This document shows positions 15,185-23,312 of a stretch of 43,638 nucleotides of DNA, piece by piece. The translations under genes and the position numbers were made by a program. The stretch spans positions 1 to 43,638 of the forward strand of contig DCGN01000105.1 in the NCBI GenBank assembly GCA_002315275.1, given 5' to 3'. Position 1 is the first letter of the stretch. The number at the start of each line of letters is the position of its first letter. Under the pieces are notes generated by a model. That model did not search any database, was not told the DNA's origin, and saw nothing but the letters and a program-made list of their open reading frames with translations. The DNA is from Clostridiales bacterium UBA1777 (GTDB taxonomy: Bacteria; Bacillota; Clostridia; Oscillospirales; Oscillospiraceae).

Positions 15185-16141
15185 ATGGACGCATATAAGA
15201 GAATTGAAGAGATCGGCGTAGTTCCGGTCATTAAGATACCGAGACCCGACATGGCAGAGAAGCTTGCAAAGGCTCTTCTTGAAGGCGGCATTTCCACTAT
15301 CGAGGTCCTTTTCAGAGTTGAATCGGCGGTTGAAAGCCTTAAGAGAATAAAGAAAACATATCCCGATATGCTCGTCGGCGCGGGCACCGTTATGACTGTC
15401 AAACAGATCGACGATGCCATGGCCGCAGGTGCGGATTTCATTGTCAGCCCCGGCTACGATCAGAGGCTCGTTGATTACTGCAACGAAAAGGGCATGCCCA
15501 TCATCCCCGGCTGCTCCAACGCATCGGAGATTCAGGCAGCCTATGTGAGCGGCCTTCGCATAGTGAAGTTCTTCCCCGCGGACGTGCTCGGCGGAGAGAC
15601 AGCTGTCAAGGCATATGCGGGCCCGTTCATCGGCATGCGCTTCATGCTCACCGGCGGCATCACGCTCGACAACCTCGGCAACCTTCTCAAGAATGAAAAG
15701 ATCGTTGCCTGCGGCGGAAGCTTCGTCGCTCCCGCGGCAGAGCTTGCAGCAGAGGATTATGACGCAATAACCGCAAGATGCCGCAAGGCTATCCGTGCCG
15801 GACTCAACTTCGAGCTTGCACATGTCGGCATCAATCTCGGCAGCGCGGAAGAGGCGGAGAAGACTGCGACGCTCATTGCAAGGCTTTTCGATATGCCCGT
15901 TGACAAGCGCACAAAGTGCACCTTCGCAGGCAAGGCCGTCGAGTGCATGAATTATAAGGGCTACGGCGAGAAGGGCCACATCGGCTTCCGCACGAGCAGC
16001 ATGCCGCGCGCTATGGCATGGCTCAGGGGCATGGGCGTTGAGCTCAACGAGGAGAGCTTCCAGTACGATGCAAACGGCAATGTCACCTGTGCATACCTTA
16101 AGGACGAGATCGCAGGCTTTGCGATCCATATAGTAAAGTGA
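15185..16141 (+). CDS. KDPG/KHG aldolase fused to a C-terminal VOC-like domain
   Basis: Residues 1-205 are a class I 2-keto-3-deoxy-6-phosphogluconate/4-hydroxy-2-oxoglutarate aldolase. Glu40 sits in GISTIEVLFRV, a GAGTVMT loop follows, and the Schiff-base Lys128 is in IVKFFPAD. It should split KDPG to pyruvate and glyceraldehyde 3-phosphate. Residues from about 207 to 318 are not part of a usual 205-215-residue Eda. They resemble a glyoxalase/VOC fold: FELAHVGINLG with His213, GHIGFRTSSMPRAMAWLRG with His265, and a closing strand AGFAIHIVK. The extra domain may bind a metal or modify the product, but its role is unknown. It is the first gene of the operon; the kinase follows 10 nt downstream. 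Confidence 0.92.
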   Translation: MDAYKRIEEIGVVPVIKIPRPDMAEKLAKALLEGGISTIEVLFRVESAVESLKRIKKTYPDMLVGAGTVMTVKQIDDAMAAGADFIVSPGYDQRLVDYCNEKGMPIIPGCSNASEIQAAYVSGLRIVKFFPADVLGGETAVKAYAGPFIGMRFMLTGGITLDNLGNLLKNEKIVACGGSFVAPAAELAAEDYDAITARCRKAIRAGLNFELAHVGINLGSAEEAEKTATLIARLFDMPVDKRTKCTFAGKAVECMNYKGYGEKGHIGFRTSSMPRAMAWLRGMGVELNEESFQYDANGNVTCAYLKDEIAGFAIHIVK

Positions 16142-16151
16142 GGATCATCAA

Positions 16152-17174
16152 ATGAAAAATGTTGTTACATTCGGCGAGCTGATGCTCTCCCTCGAGCCCG
16201 TGGGCTATAAGCGCTTCATTCAGGCAGAGACCTTCGAGGCATTCTATACCGGCGCGGAGGCAAACGTTGCCGCATCGCTTGCACAGTTCGGCATGAAGAC
16301 CCAGTTCATCACCAGACTTCCCGAGAATGCTATCGGCGACGCCGCTATCGCAAACATGCGCAAGTATGGCCTCGGTACAGACTTTATCGTCCGCGGAGGC
16401 GACCGCATCGGCGTCATCTACACCGAGCGCGGCGCATCTCAGCGCGCTTCCACCGTTATATATGACCGCAGGGACAGCGCCATCGCCACTGCCGACGAGG
16501 ATTGCTTCGACTGGGATGCGATCTTTGCCGACGCGGACTGGTTCCACTTCACCGGCATCACTCCCGCACTCAGCCCCAAGGCTGCAAAGCTCTGTCTTGT
16601 CGCGTGCAAGGCCGCAAAGGCTCACGGCGTTAAGATCAGCTGCGACCTCAACTTCAGAAAGAAGCTCTGGACTCCCGAGCAGGCAAAGAAGACCATGAGC
16701 GAGATCCTCGAGTATGTTGACGTTCTCATCGCAAATGAGGAGGACGCGGAGAAGGTGCTCGGCATCAAGGCTGAGAACTCCGACGTTACCAAGGGCGCTC
16801 TCGACCATGCAGGATATACCGAGGTGGCAAAGATTATCAGCGAGAGGTTCAACATCCCCTATGTTGCCACCACGCTCCGCAAGAGCATTTCTGCTTCCGA
16901 TAATGACTGGTCCGCAATGCTCTATCACAGCGGCGAGGTTTTCTTCTCCAAGACATACAGCATCCATATCGTCAACCGCGTCGGCGGCGGCGACTCCTTC
17001 GGCGGCGGCCTTATCTACGCTATGCGCAGCGGCTTTGACGATCAGAAGGCTCTTGAGTTCGCAACCGCGGCATCCTGCCTCAAGCACAGCATCGAGCAGG
17101 ACTTCAACCTCGTATCCGTTTCCGAGGTCACCGCGCTCATGAACGGCGACGGCTCCGGCAGAGTTCAGAGATGA
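16152..17174 (+). CDS. kdgK: 2-keto-3-deoxygluconate kinase (PfkB family sugar kinase)
   Basis: A 340-residue ribokinase/PfkB-family kinase, normal length for KdgK. The N-terminal VVTFGELMLSLEP and the substrate-binding GAEANVAASLAQFG fit KdgK closely. The catalytic Asp281 and anion hole lie in RVGGGDSFGGG. It would phosphorylate KDG to KDPG with ATP, the substrate of the aldolase encoded just upstream. SCDLNFRKKLW near residue 165 is another KdgK-like signature. Residues 225-245 (ENSDVTKGALDHAGYTEV) form a small variable insertion. Fructokinase is the main alternative, but adjacency to KDPG aldolase and a mannonate dehydratase-like gene makes KdgK strongly preferred. Confidence 0.92.
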   Translation: MKNVVTFGELMLSLEPVGYKRFIQAETFEAFYTGAEANVAASLAQFGMKTQFITRLPENAIGDAAIANMRKYGLGTDFIVRGGDRIGVIYTERGASQRASTVIYDRRDSAIATADEDCFDWDAIFADADWFHFTGITPALSPKAAKLCLVACKAAKAHGVKISCDLNFRKKLWTPEQAKKTMSEILEYVDVLIANEEDAEKVLGIKAENSDVTKGALDHAGYTEVAKIISERFNIPYVATTLRKSISASDNDWSAMLYHSGEVFFSKTYSIHIVNRVGGGDSFGGGLIYAMRSGFDDQKALEFATAASCLKHSIEQDFNLVSVSEVTALMNGDGSGRVQR

Positions 17175-17186
17175 GGAGATAAGCAT

Positions 17187-18044
17187 ATGGACAGCAGATT
17201 GAGAGTTCTCTCAAATGCGCTCTGCGTAGTCGGCGAAGGTCCTATCTGGCTCGCCGAAACGCAGGAGGTAGCCCATACCGATATCCGCGGCAAGCGCATC
17301 AGAAGGATCCATCTGCCGACGGGCAGAGTCCGCGATATAATAGTGCCGCAGATGATCCCCTTTATTTTCGAAGGAGAGGACGGGGCGATCCTCGGCGGCG
17401 GTGAGGACGGCATCTACCGGATAAACGATGACGGAAGCCTCACCCCGATAAACAACACCTATCCCATCAAGGGCGACAGATATAACGACGGCAAGGTCGG
17501 AGTTGACGGCAAGCTCTACATGGGCACGTTCTCGCTCGATGGCACGGCTGCATTTTACCGCATGGAGCATGACGGGTCGATAGTTGAGCTTTTTGACCGC
17601 GTAGGCAACTCAAACGGTCTTGCATGGGATGAAAAAAGGGGTATACTGTATTATAACGATACGCCTACCGGCAGAACGGATGCTTTTGATTTTGACCCTG
17701 TTACGGGTACCGTGTCAAACCGCCGCCCGGTGTTCGCTTACCCCGAAGGCCACCATCCCGACGGAATGACCATCGACTCCGACGGCAACCTTTGGACTGC
17801 ACTTTGGGGCGGCTGGTCCGTCATGTGCATCGACCCCGCTCAGGGCAAAATGATTGAGAAGATCGAGATGCCCACGGCTCAGCCGAGCTGCTGCATCTTC
17901 GCCGGAGACGACCTCGGAGAGCTCATTATCACGAGTGCCGCAACGGGTCTGCCGATCAGACAGCAGCCTCTCGCCGGCGCAACGTTTGCCATTCGCACGG
18001 GAGCAAAGGGCGTTCCCGGCCATAAAATGCGTTTATCGAAGTAA
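17187..18044 (+). CDS. SMP-30/gluconolactonase/LRE family sugar lactonase
   Basis: A 285-residue six-bladed beta-propeller lactonase. Metal ligands can be placed: Glu in VGEGPIW near residue 17, Asn in GNSNGLAWD near residue 142, and Asp in HPDGMTIDSDGNLW near residue 192. The family hydrolyses aldonolactones such as glucono-, xylono- or mannono-lactone to the free aldonate. No signal peptide is present, so it acts in the cytosol. It lies between KdgK and an SDR. That suggests the SDR oxidises an aldose to its lactone and this enzyme opens it before dehydration by the UxuA-like enzyme. An AGGAG site precedes the ATG. Confidence 0.92.
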   Translation: MDSRLRVLSNALCVVGEGPIWLAETQEVAHTDIRGKRIRRIHLPTGRVRDIIVPQMIPFIFEGEDGAILGGGEDGIYRINDDGSLTPINNTYPIKGDRYNDGKVGVDGKLYMGTFSLDGTAAFYRMEHDGSIVELFDRVGNSNGLAWDEKRGILYYNDTPTGRTDAFDFDPVTGTVSNRRPVFAYPEGHHPDGMTIDSDGNLWTALWGGWSVMCIDPAQGKMIEKIEMPTAQPSCCIFAGDDLGELIITSAATGLPIRQQPLAGATFAIRTGAKGVPGHKMRLSK

Positions 18045-18065
18045 TATTCGGAGGAAATAAGAAAA

Positions 18066-18839
18066 ATGAAAACTCAGAGAAGTGTTCTTGTCACGGGCGC
18101 TGTCCGCAATACCGGTCTCGGCATTGCCGAGAAGTTCCTGCAGGAGGGCTGGGCAGTATTTATAACGAGCCGCAGGGAAGAGGATGCGGTCGCAAAGGCA
18201 AAGGAGCTTTCCGAAAAGTACGGTCAGCCCTGCTACGGCATCGGCTTTAACCCGCTCAACGCAAAGGTCGAGGCGGAAGAAGTGTTTGCCAAAATCGCCG
18301 AAAAGGATTATGTTATAGATACCCTCGTGTGTGCCGCGGCAGACCTCGGCATCGGTCAGGATCCTCTCACCATCGACCTTCAGGATTGGGAGAACACCCT
18401 CCTCACCAATATCATGGGCTACTTTGCCCCCGCACGCATCGCCGCGCGCGAGATGGTCAAGGCCGGCAAGGCCAAGACCGGCACGATCGTTTTCATCGGC
18501 TCCATCAACTGCCGCGATTCTCTGCCCCGCCGCAGCGCATACTGCACCTCCAAGGGCGGCATCCGCACGATGACCAAGGCTCTCGCTCTTGACTTCGCAC
18601 CCTACGGCATCCGAGTCAACTGCGTCCTGCCCGGACCCATCTGGACTACCCGCTACGACGCAATGGACCCCGCTGAGGCGGCAAAGCGCGCAAGCCTCGT
18701 TCCCCTCGGAACCGTATCCACTCCCGCACAGATCGCAGGCGGAGTATACTTCTTCGCTACCGACGCATCCGGAAACGCGACCGGGTCCAGCCTCGTTATG
18801 GACGGCGGCATGGACAGCATAGTCGCAGGCGGATATTAA
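18066..18839 (+). CDS. SDR family oxidoreductase, putative sugar dehydrogenase
   Basis: A 257-residue classical short-chain dehydrogenase. The cofactor motif is the unusual TGAVRNTGLGIA; the catalytic triad is Ser146 (GSINCRD), Tyr159 and Lys163 (YCTSK). The sequence ends in DGGMDSIVAGGY, the form seen in the truncated paralogue at the left edge of the window. The Arg-Asn in the glycine-rich loop and SRREED after the second strand suggest NADPH rather than NADH, which is inference. In the operon it sits between a lactonase and a mannonate dehydratase-like gene. Two roles fit: aldose 1-dehydrogenase giving a lactone, or a UxuB-type fructuronate reductase giving mannonate. Confidence 0.9.
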   Translation: MKTQRSVLVTGAVRNTGLGIAEKFLQEGWAVFITSRREEDAVAKAKELSEKYGQPCYGIGFNPLNAKVEAEEVFAKIAEKDYVIDTLVCAAADLGIGQDPLTIDLQDWENTLLTNIMGYFAPARIAAREMVKAGKAKTGTIVFIGSINCRDSLPRRSAYCTSKGGIRTMTKALALDFAPYGIRVNCVLPGPIWTTRYDAMDPAEAAKRASLVPLGTVSTPAQIAGGVYFFATDASGNATGSSLVMDGGMDSIVAGGY

Positions 18840-18857
18840 TTATTAAGGAGATAATCA

Positions 18858-19874
18858 ATGAAGATAGTATTCGGTGCAATAAAGGAATTCAACGACGGCG
18901 TTATGATGATGGCCCGCCAGCTCGGCGCAGAGGGCTTCCACTTCAATACTCCCCCCATCGCGACCGACGATGAGCAGTTCTGGACAGTCGAGGCGCTGAC
19001 ATGGCTCAAGGAGTACACAAAGCGTTTCGATCTCAACCTCGAGATGATCGAGAACGTGCCTATCCGCTTCTACAACAAGATCCTTCTCAACCTGCCCGGC
19101 CGTGACGAGCAGATCGATAACTATATCAAGACCGTTCAGAACATGGGCAAGGTCGGTATTCCCGTTCTCGGCCATCACTTCTGCCCCACATGGGCATGGC
19201 GCACAACGCTCCAGCAGCCCTCCCGCGGAGGCGCAAAGGTCATGGCGTGGGATCACTCAATAGCAGATAAGGTTCCCAATGCCACCCGAGGAAGCTCAAA
19301 CTTCATGGTCAAGTTCGGCGAGGACGTCCCCGTGCCGACGAGACAGGACCTCTGGGATAACTTCACGTACTTCATGAACGCTGTTCTTCCCGAGGCCGAG
19401 AAGGCAGGTGTCCGCCTCGTAACTCATCCATCCGATCCCCCCGTAGACAAGGTCGGCGGTGTAGAGCGCATCTTTATCAGCAAGGAAGACTATCTCAAGG
19501 CCGACGAGATAACCCACAGCGACGCGTGGGGTCTCAACCTCTGCCTCGGCTGCTTCTCACAGCTCGGCGGCGAGGAGTACGTTATGGATATGATCGACGA
19601 GTTCGTTCCCCGCGGAAAGGTCTCCATTGTCCATCTGCGTGACGTTCAGGGCGATATCGAGTGCTTCCAGGAGTGCTTCCTCGGTGACGGCCGCTACAAT
19701 CCCGCAAAGGTGCTCATGAAGCTCAAGCGCTGCGGCTACGAGGGTCTCGTGCTTGATGACCATGTTCCGTTCCTCACGGATGACACCCGCTGGGGCAAGA
19801 CCGCCAGAGCATATCAGACCGGCTATATTCAGGGCATGAAGATGATGCTCGATTATATCGACAGCATAGAGTAA
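18858..19874 (+). CDS. Mannonate dehydratase-like protein (UxuA family)
   Basis: A 338-residue TIM-barrel protein of the UxuA mannonate dehydratase family, which converts D-mannonate to 2-keto-3-deoxygluconate using Mn2+ or Fe2+. Conserved blocks are LEMIENVPI near residue 55, VLGHHFCPTWAWRT near residue 100, GLNLCLGCFSQLG near residue 225, HLRDVQGDIECFQECFLGDG near residue 255 and GLVLDDHVP near residue 293. They match the metal- and substrate-binding segments of UxuA. It is somewhat shorter than the B. subtilis (about 359) and E. coli (about 394) enzymes. The adjacent KdgK and aldolase would process its product. Some divergence (DVQGD for the usual NV-G-F) leaves room for another aldonate substrate. 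Confidence 0.87.
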   Translation: MKIVFGAIKEFNDGVMMMARQLGAEGFHFNTPPIATDDEQFWTVEALTWLKEYTKRFDLNLEMIENVPIRFYNKILLNLPGRDEQIDNYIKTVQNMGKVGIPVLGHHFCPTWAWRTTLQQPSRGGAKVMAWDHSIADKVPNATRGSSNFMVKFGEDVPVPTRQDLWDNFTYFMNAVLPEAEKAGVRLVTHPSDPPVDKVGGVERIFISKEDYLKADEITHSDAWGLNLCLGCFSQLGGEEYVMDMIDEFVPRGKVSIVHLRDVQGDIECFQECFLGDGRYNPAKVLMKLKRCGYEGLVLDDHVPFLTDDTRWGKTARAYQTGYIQGMKMMLDYIDSIE

Positions 19875-19899
19875 AATAAATATTCCGAGGAGGATGAAC

Positions 19900-21702
19900 A
19901 TGGCAGTATTATGGCAGAGAGTGAAAACGTGGGCTCTTGATCTGAAGCTTGCGCAGAAGCTCAGTATTATGCTGACTGCGGTCATCCTCCTTTTGCTTAC
20001 GATCATTTTCCGCATAGAATGGAATCTCTATTCGCAGGATATGGAGAACACCACCGGCGCTCTGTTCATGCAGGTGTCATACTCGTTTGAAACGATAATG
20101 GACAACTCCATATCGAACCTGAACGCTCTCTCGAAGGCTCCGCTCTACTCCTCGGAAATGCAGGAGGACATGAAAAACGACCGAGTCCTTTCAAACGAAA
20201 GCGTTGAAAAGATGCAGTACTCGCGAGACGTTGTCGGCACTACCGACAGCCTCCACCATGTAATCGCGCTGTACAGCAAGTCCGGAAGGCCGCTCTTTTC
20301 GAGCGCCTTGACGAATCTGTCATATGTAGTTAAGGATTATTATGACGAGTGGTACGCGGCGGCAAAGGAGAAAAACGGCGCCGTCTGCATAACGGGCTTT
20401 CCCGAAACGGAGGAGAACTTCGTCTGCACACTGTCGAGGATATTGAAGAACATTTCGACCTTTCAGGAGGTTGGCCTTATCAGCATAAGCGTTCCGAGAA
20501 GTGTCTTTATCGAGGCCTGCGAGCAGCTTGAGGATATCGCGGGAAGCGTGGCGACCGTGTTTGGGTCGCAGGGAGAGATAATTTTCTCGTCCGAATCCGA
20601 GGCGGACGGCGAGATCGCGCTCTCGCTCAAGACAGAGGCCGAGGCTGACGCCGGCATCGGCAAAAACTTCTCAAACGGCGACTATATCGGCTACTATTCC
20701 CGCGAGAGCAACGGGAAATACGCCGTGCTTATTTACACAACGCGCACGGAGATAATGCAGAACCAGCAAAGAACGAGAGAGCTCATGATAATCATGCTCG
20801 TGCTCGTCAGCGTCTGCATGATCCTTATTATTACTCTCCTCACGAGGAGCGTGACAAAGCCGCTCACAAAGATAGCGGAGCTGATGGTAAAGGTCCAAAA
20901 CGGCGACTGGAAGGTCAGATTCCGCCCTGCTTACCGCGATGAGATAGGCGTGCTCGGAGAAAACTTTGACCGCATGCTTGACCGCATGAACGATATGACC
21001 GAGCAGCTTGTCGATGTGAGCACAAGAAAGAAGCAGACGGAGATCGATGCCCTGCAGGGGCAGATCAATCCCCACTTCATGTACAACACGCTCGAGGCCT
21101 TCCGCATGATGGCAGTGGAAAAGGATGATTTTGAGCTCGCGGATCTGATAGCCTCCTTCGGCAAGATGCTCCGCTATAACATCACGACAATGAACGAGAT
21201 GACTACCATCCGCCAGGAGATAGAATATCTCGACCACTATATAAGGATCCAGAACAAGCGCTATCCGAGGCAGATCACGCTTGTGAACAATGTTCCGGAT
21301 GAGCTGATGGAGCTGCATGTTATCAAGCTTCTTATCCAGCCCATCGTGGAAAACGCCATATTCCACGGCCTTGAGATGAAGCTCGCGCAGACGAGAAAGA
21401 TCAGCATAACAGTTACCCGCCGCGGCGAGCTTTGCAACATAGACATCCGCGACAACGGCCTCGGCATGAACCGCGAAACGCTTGAGCAGCTGCGCAGCAA
21501 TATAAAAACGCGATACAGCGAGGCAAAGGACAATCGCCACGTCGGCATGAGGAATGTGAACGAGAGGATACACCTCTATTACGGCGAGGACTACGGCCTG
21601 ACAGTTCTCAGCGAAGAGAACAAGGGAACGCTTGTAAGAATATCGCTCCCATACGATAAAATGAAAGGAGAGGGCGAAAATGTGGAAGATAGTGATAGTT
21701 GA
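19900..21702 (+). CDS. Sensor histidine kinase, YesM/LytS type
   Basis: A 600-residue membrane kinase. I choose the ATG at 19900 because AGGAGG ends at 19893, leaving 6 nt; the ATG at 19894 directly abuts that site. It has a TM helix near residues 25-45, an extracytoplasmic sensor domain to about residue 290, a second TM (LMIIMLVLVSVCMILIITLL) and a HAMP linker. The phosphoacceptor His392 lies in GQINPHFMYNTLE, and a C-terminal ATPase domain carries QPIVENAIFHG and DNGLGM. YesM-type kinases sense extracellular sugars in Firmicute glycan clusters. The response regulator overlaps its 3' end by 23 nt. Embedding after five catabolic genes suggests autoregulation with the pathway. Confidence 0.93.
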   Translation: MAVLWQRVKTWALDLKLAQKLSIMLTAVILLLLTIIFRIEWNLYSQDMENTTGALFMQVSYSFETIMDNSISNLNALSKAPLYSSEMQEDMKNDRVLSNESVEKMQYSRDVVGTTDSLHHVIALYSKSGRPLFSSALTNLSYVVKDYYDEWYAAAKEKNGAVCITGFPETEENFVCTLSRILKNISTFQEVGLISISVPRSVFIEACEQLEDIAGSVATVFGSQGEIIFSSESEADGEIALSLKTEAEADAGIGKNFSNGDYIGYYSRESNGKYAVLIYTTRTEIMQNQQRTRELMIIMLVLVSVCMILIITLLTRSVTKPLTKIAELMVKVQNGDWKVRFRPAYRDEIGVLGENFDRMLDRMNDMTEQLVDVSTRKKQTEIDALQGQINPHFMYNTLEAFRMMAVEKDDFELADLIASFGKMLRYNITTMNEMTTIRQEIEYLDHYIRIQNKRYPRQITLVNNVPDELMELHVIKLLIQPIVENAIFHGLEMKLAQTRKISITVTRRGELCNIDIRDNGLGMNRETLEQLRSNIKTRYSEAKDNRHVGMRNVNERIHLYYGEDYGLTVLSEENKGTLVRISLPYDKMKGEGENVEDSDS

Positions 21703-22414
21703 CGATGAGCAGCTCATCTCTGACGGTCTCGCAAAGATCATCCGTCACATTGGCGAGGCCAGATACGAAACTAAGACCTTTACCGATGCGAACGAGGCAT
21801 ACACATATATACGCGATAACGCAAAGAATATCGATCTCCTTATAACCGATATCCGTATGCCGCAGATGACGGGCCTTGAGCTTATAGAAAAGGTCAAAAA
21901 GCTCAACTCCTCTATGCTATGCTCCGTGCTTACGGGCTTCAGCGAGTTCGCGTACGCAAAAAAGGCGATTGATCTCGGCGTTGTGAGCTTTCTCGTAAAG
22001 CCTGTGGAGACGCAGGAGCTGAAAAAGCTGCTTGACAGGCTTATGGTTTCGGATAAGTCCGGCGGCGAGGCGAGAATAGCGAGCGCTTCGCTTTCCCGCG
22101 AGACGCTCTACATGAAGCGCGAGGTGGAGGATAATTACGCCGCGTTCGATATGGATGCCGTCACGAATCATCTTCAGCTCAGCCGCGACTATCTCTTCCG
22201 CCTCTACAAGAAGGAGACGGGGCACAACCTCATGGACTATCTGCTCGATATCCGCATCCAGAAGGCGAAGGAATTTCTGATGCAGCCGGGCAAATACAAG
22301 GTGTATGAGGTGAGCGAGCTCGTCGGCTACAGCGATTATGCCTATTTTTCAAAGGTTTTCAAGAAGCAGACGGGCATGACTCCGAAGCACTTCCAGAAGT
22401 TCGCCGAGGAATAA
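21680..22414 (+). CDS. Response regulator with AraC-type DNA-binding domain, YesN type
   Basis: A 244-residue response regulator with an N-terminal receiver domain (IVIVDDEQL, phosphoacceptor Asp57 in LLITDIRMP, Lys in SFLVKPVET). Its C-terminal AraC-type double helix-turn-helix starts near residue 150 (LQLSRDYLFRLYKKETG, then ELVGYSDYAYFSKVFKKQTGMTP). It is much shorter than the usual ~500-residue YesN proteins because it lacks the long middle region. It overlaps the histidine kinase gene and surely pairs with it. The likely targets are the sugar-acid operon itself and the sugar ABC importer operon downstream, by analogy with YesMN systems. Confidence 0.93.
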   Translation: MWKIVIVDDEQLISDGLAKIIRHIGEARYETKTFTDANEAYTYIRDNAKNIDLLITDIRMPQMTGLELIEKVKKLNSSMLCSVLTGFSEFAYAKKAIDLGVVSFLVKPVETQELKKLLDRLMVSDKSGGEARIASASLSRETLYMKREVEDNYAAFDMDAVTNHLQLSRDYLFRLYKKETGHNLMDYLLDIRIQKAKEFLMQPGKYKVYEVSELVGYSDYAYFSKVFKKQTGMTPKHFQKFAEE

Positions 22415-22424
22415 TCACGGCAGC

Positions 22425-22457
22425 AAAACCGCGGAATACGGATTTTCGCGGTTTTTT
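22425..22457 (+). terminator. Intrinsic terminator of the sugar-acid operon
   Basis: AAAACCGCG (22425-22433) pairs with CGCGGTTTT (22447-22455), followed by TTTTTT in the run 22452-22457. It stands 11 bp after the response regulator stop codon. Confidence 0.85.
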
Positions 22458-22460
22458 CCA

Positions 22461-22490
22461 TTGTTTTGTGCGGAAAACCGCCTATATAAT
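22461..22490 (+). promoter_or_regulatory. Promoter of the SDR / dehydroquinase-like operon
   Basis: TTGTTT (22461-22466) and TATAAT (22485-22490) are separated by 18 nt. The spacer contains the small palindrome GCGGAAAACCGC (22470-22481), which could be an operator. The start point would be near 22497, giving a leader of about 45 nt to the ATG at 22542. Confidence 0.7.
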
Positions 22491-22541
22491 TATGATGGTT
22501 TACAGCAGATTATAAAATCAGAACAGAGGAGATATATAATC

Positions 22542-23267
22542 ATGATCGAACTCACAGGAAAAACCGCAATAATCACCGGCGCGAGCGTCGGCATCGGTGA
22601 AGCTACGGCTGAGAAATTCGCAGAGCTCGGCTGCAATCTCGTTCTCGTGGCAAGAAGCTTCGATAAGCTTGAGGCGCTGAAGGAGAAGCTCGGCAAAAAG
22701 GTAGACGTGCTCATCTTCAAATGCGACGTAAGCGATGAAGAGGCCGTAAAAGATATAGTCAAAAAGTCAGTTGAGCATTTCGGCAAGATTGATATTCTCG
22801 TGAACAACGCTGCCATCTGGAGGCGCTGGATTCCGTTTGCCGAGACGGAGAGCTCCATGTGGAAGGATTATATCGACTGCAACATTCTCGGCACGATGTA
22901 CTTCACGCATGAAGTGCTGCAGAATATGCTGGAAAATCACTACGGCAGGATCATCAACATCGGCTCCGTCGCCGGAGTTTACGGCAACGCCCTGCAGGTG
23001 GACTATTCCATGACCAAGGGAGCTATCATTTCCTTCACCAAGGCACTTGCAAAGGAAGTTACCGACAAGGGCATCCTCGTCAACTGCGTCTCTCCCGGCA
23101 GCGTGAGCAACAAGCAGGATGTTCCCGAAGCAAGCGACCTTTCCTTCACCGGCAGAACAGGCACTCATACAGAGAACGCAAATCTCATTGCCTTCCTCGC
23201 AAGCGATGAGGCAAGCTATATTTCCGGCCAGAACTATCAGGTCGACGGCTGCAGAAAAAAGATGTGA
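22542..23267 (+). CDS. SDR family oxidoreductase (FabG-like)
   Basis: A 241-residue classical short-chain dehydrogenase. The ATG at 22542 is preferred because AGAGGAG lies just upstream and the promoter is at 22461-22490; a longer frame would begin inside that promoter. The cofactor motif is TGASVGIG; Ser is in INIGSVAG and Tyr/Lys in DYSMTK. Arg after the second strand (LVARSFDK) hints at NADPH. It is not close to the SDR at 18066 but shares the general fold. It is the first of two SDRs followed by a dehydroquinase-like lyase, suggesting successive oxidation or reduction of a hydroxy acid or cyclitol. The substrate is unknown. Confidence 0.9.
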   Translation: MIELTGKTAIITGASVGIGEATAEKFAELGCNLVLVARSFDKLEALKEKLGKKVDVLIFKCDVSDEEAVKDIVKKSVEHFGKIDILVNNAAIWRRWIPFAETESSMWKDYIDCNILGTMYFTHEVLQNMLENHYGRIINIGSVAGVYGNALQVDYSMTKGAIISFTKALAKEVTDKGILVNCVSPGSVSNKQDVPEASDLSFTGRTGTHTENANLIAFLASDEASYISGQNYQVDGCRKKM

Positions 23268-23312
23268 TATAAGCGCAAACGCGCTCAACAATATTTTTAC
23301 AGGAGGATTATC

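Noticed and set aside
15161..17186. Two long antisense frames (322 and 362 codons)
   Set aside because: They mirror the aldolase and KdgK genes, which have clear motifs and ribosome binding sites.
20671..21741. 356-codon antisense frame opposite the histidine kinase
   Set aside because: It has no motifs and overlaps conserved kinase and receiver coding sequence.
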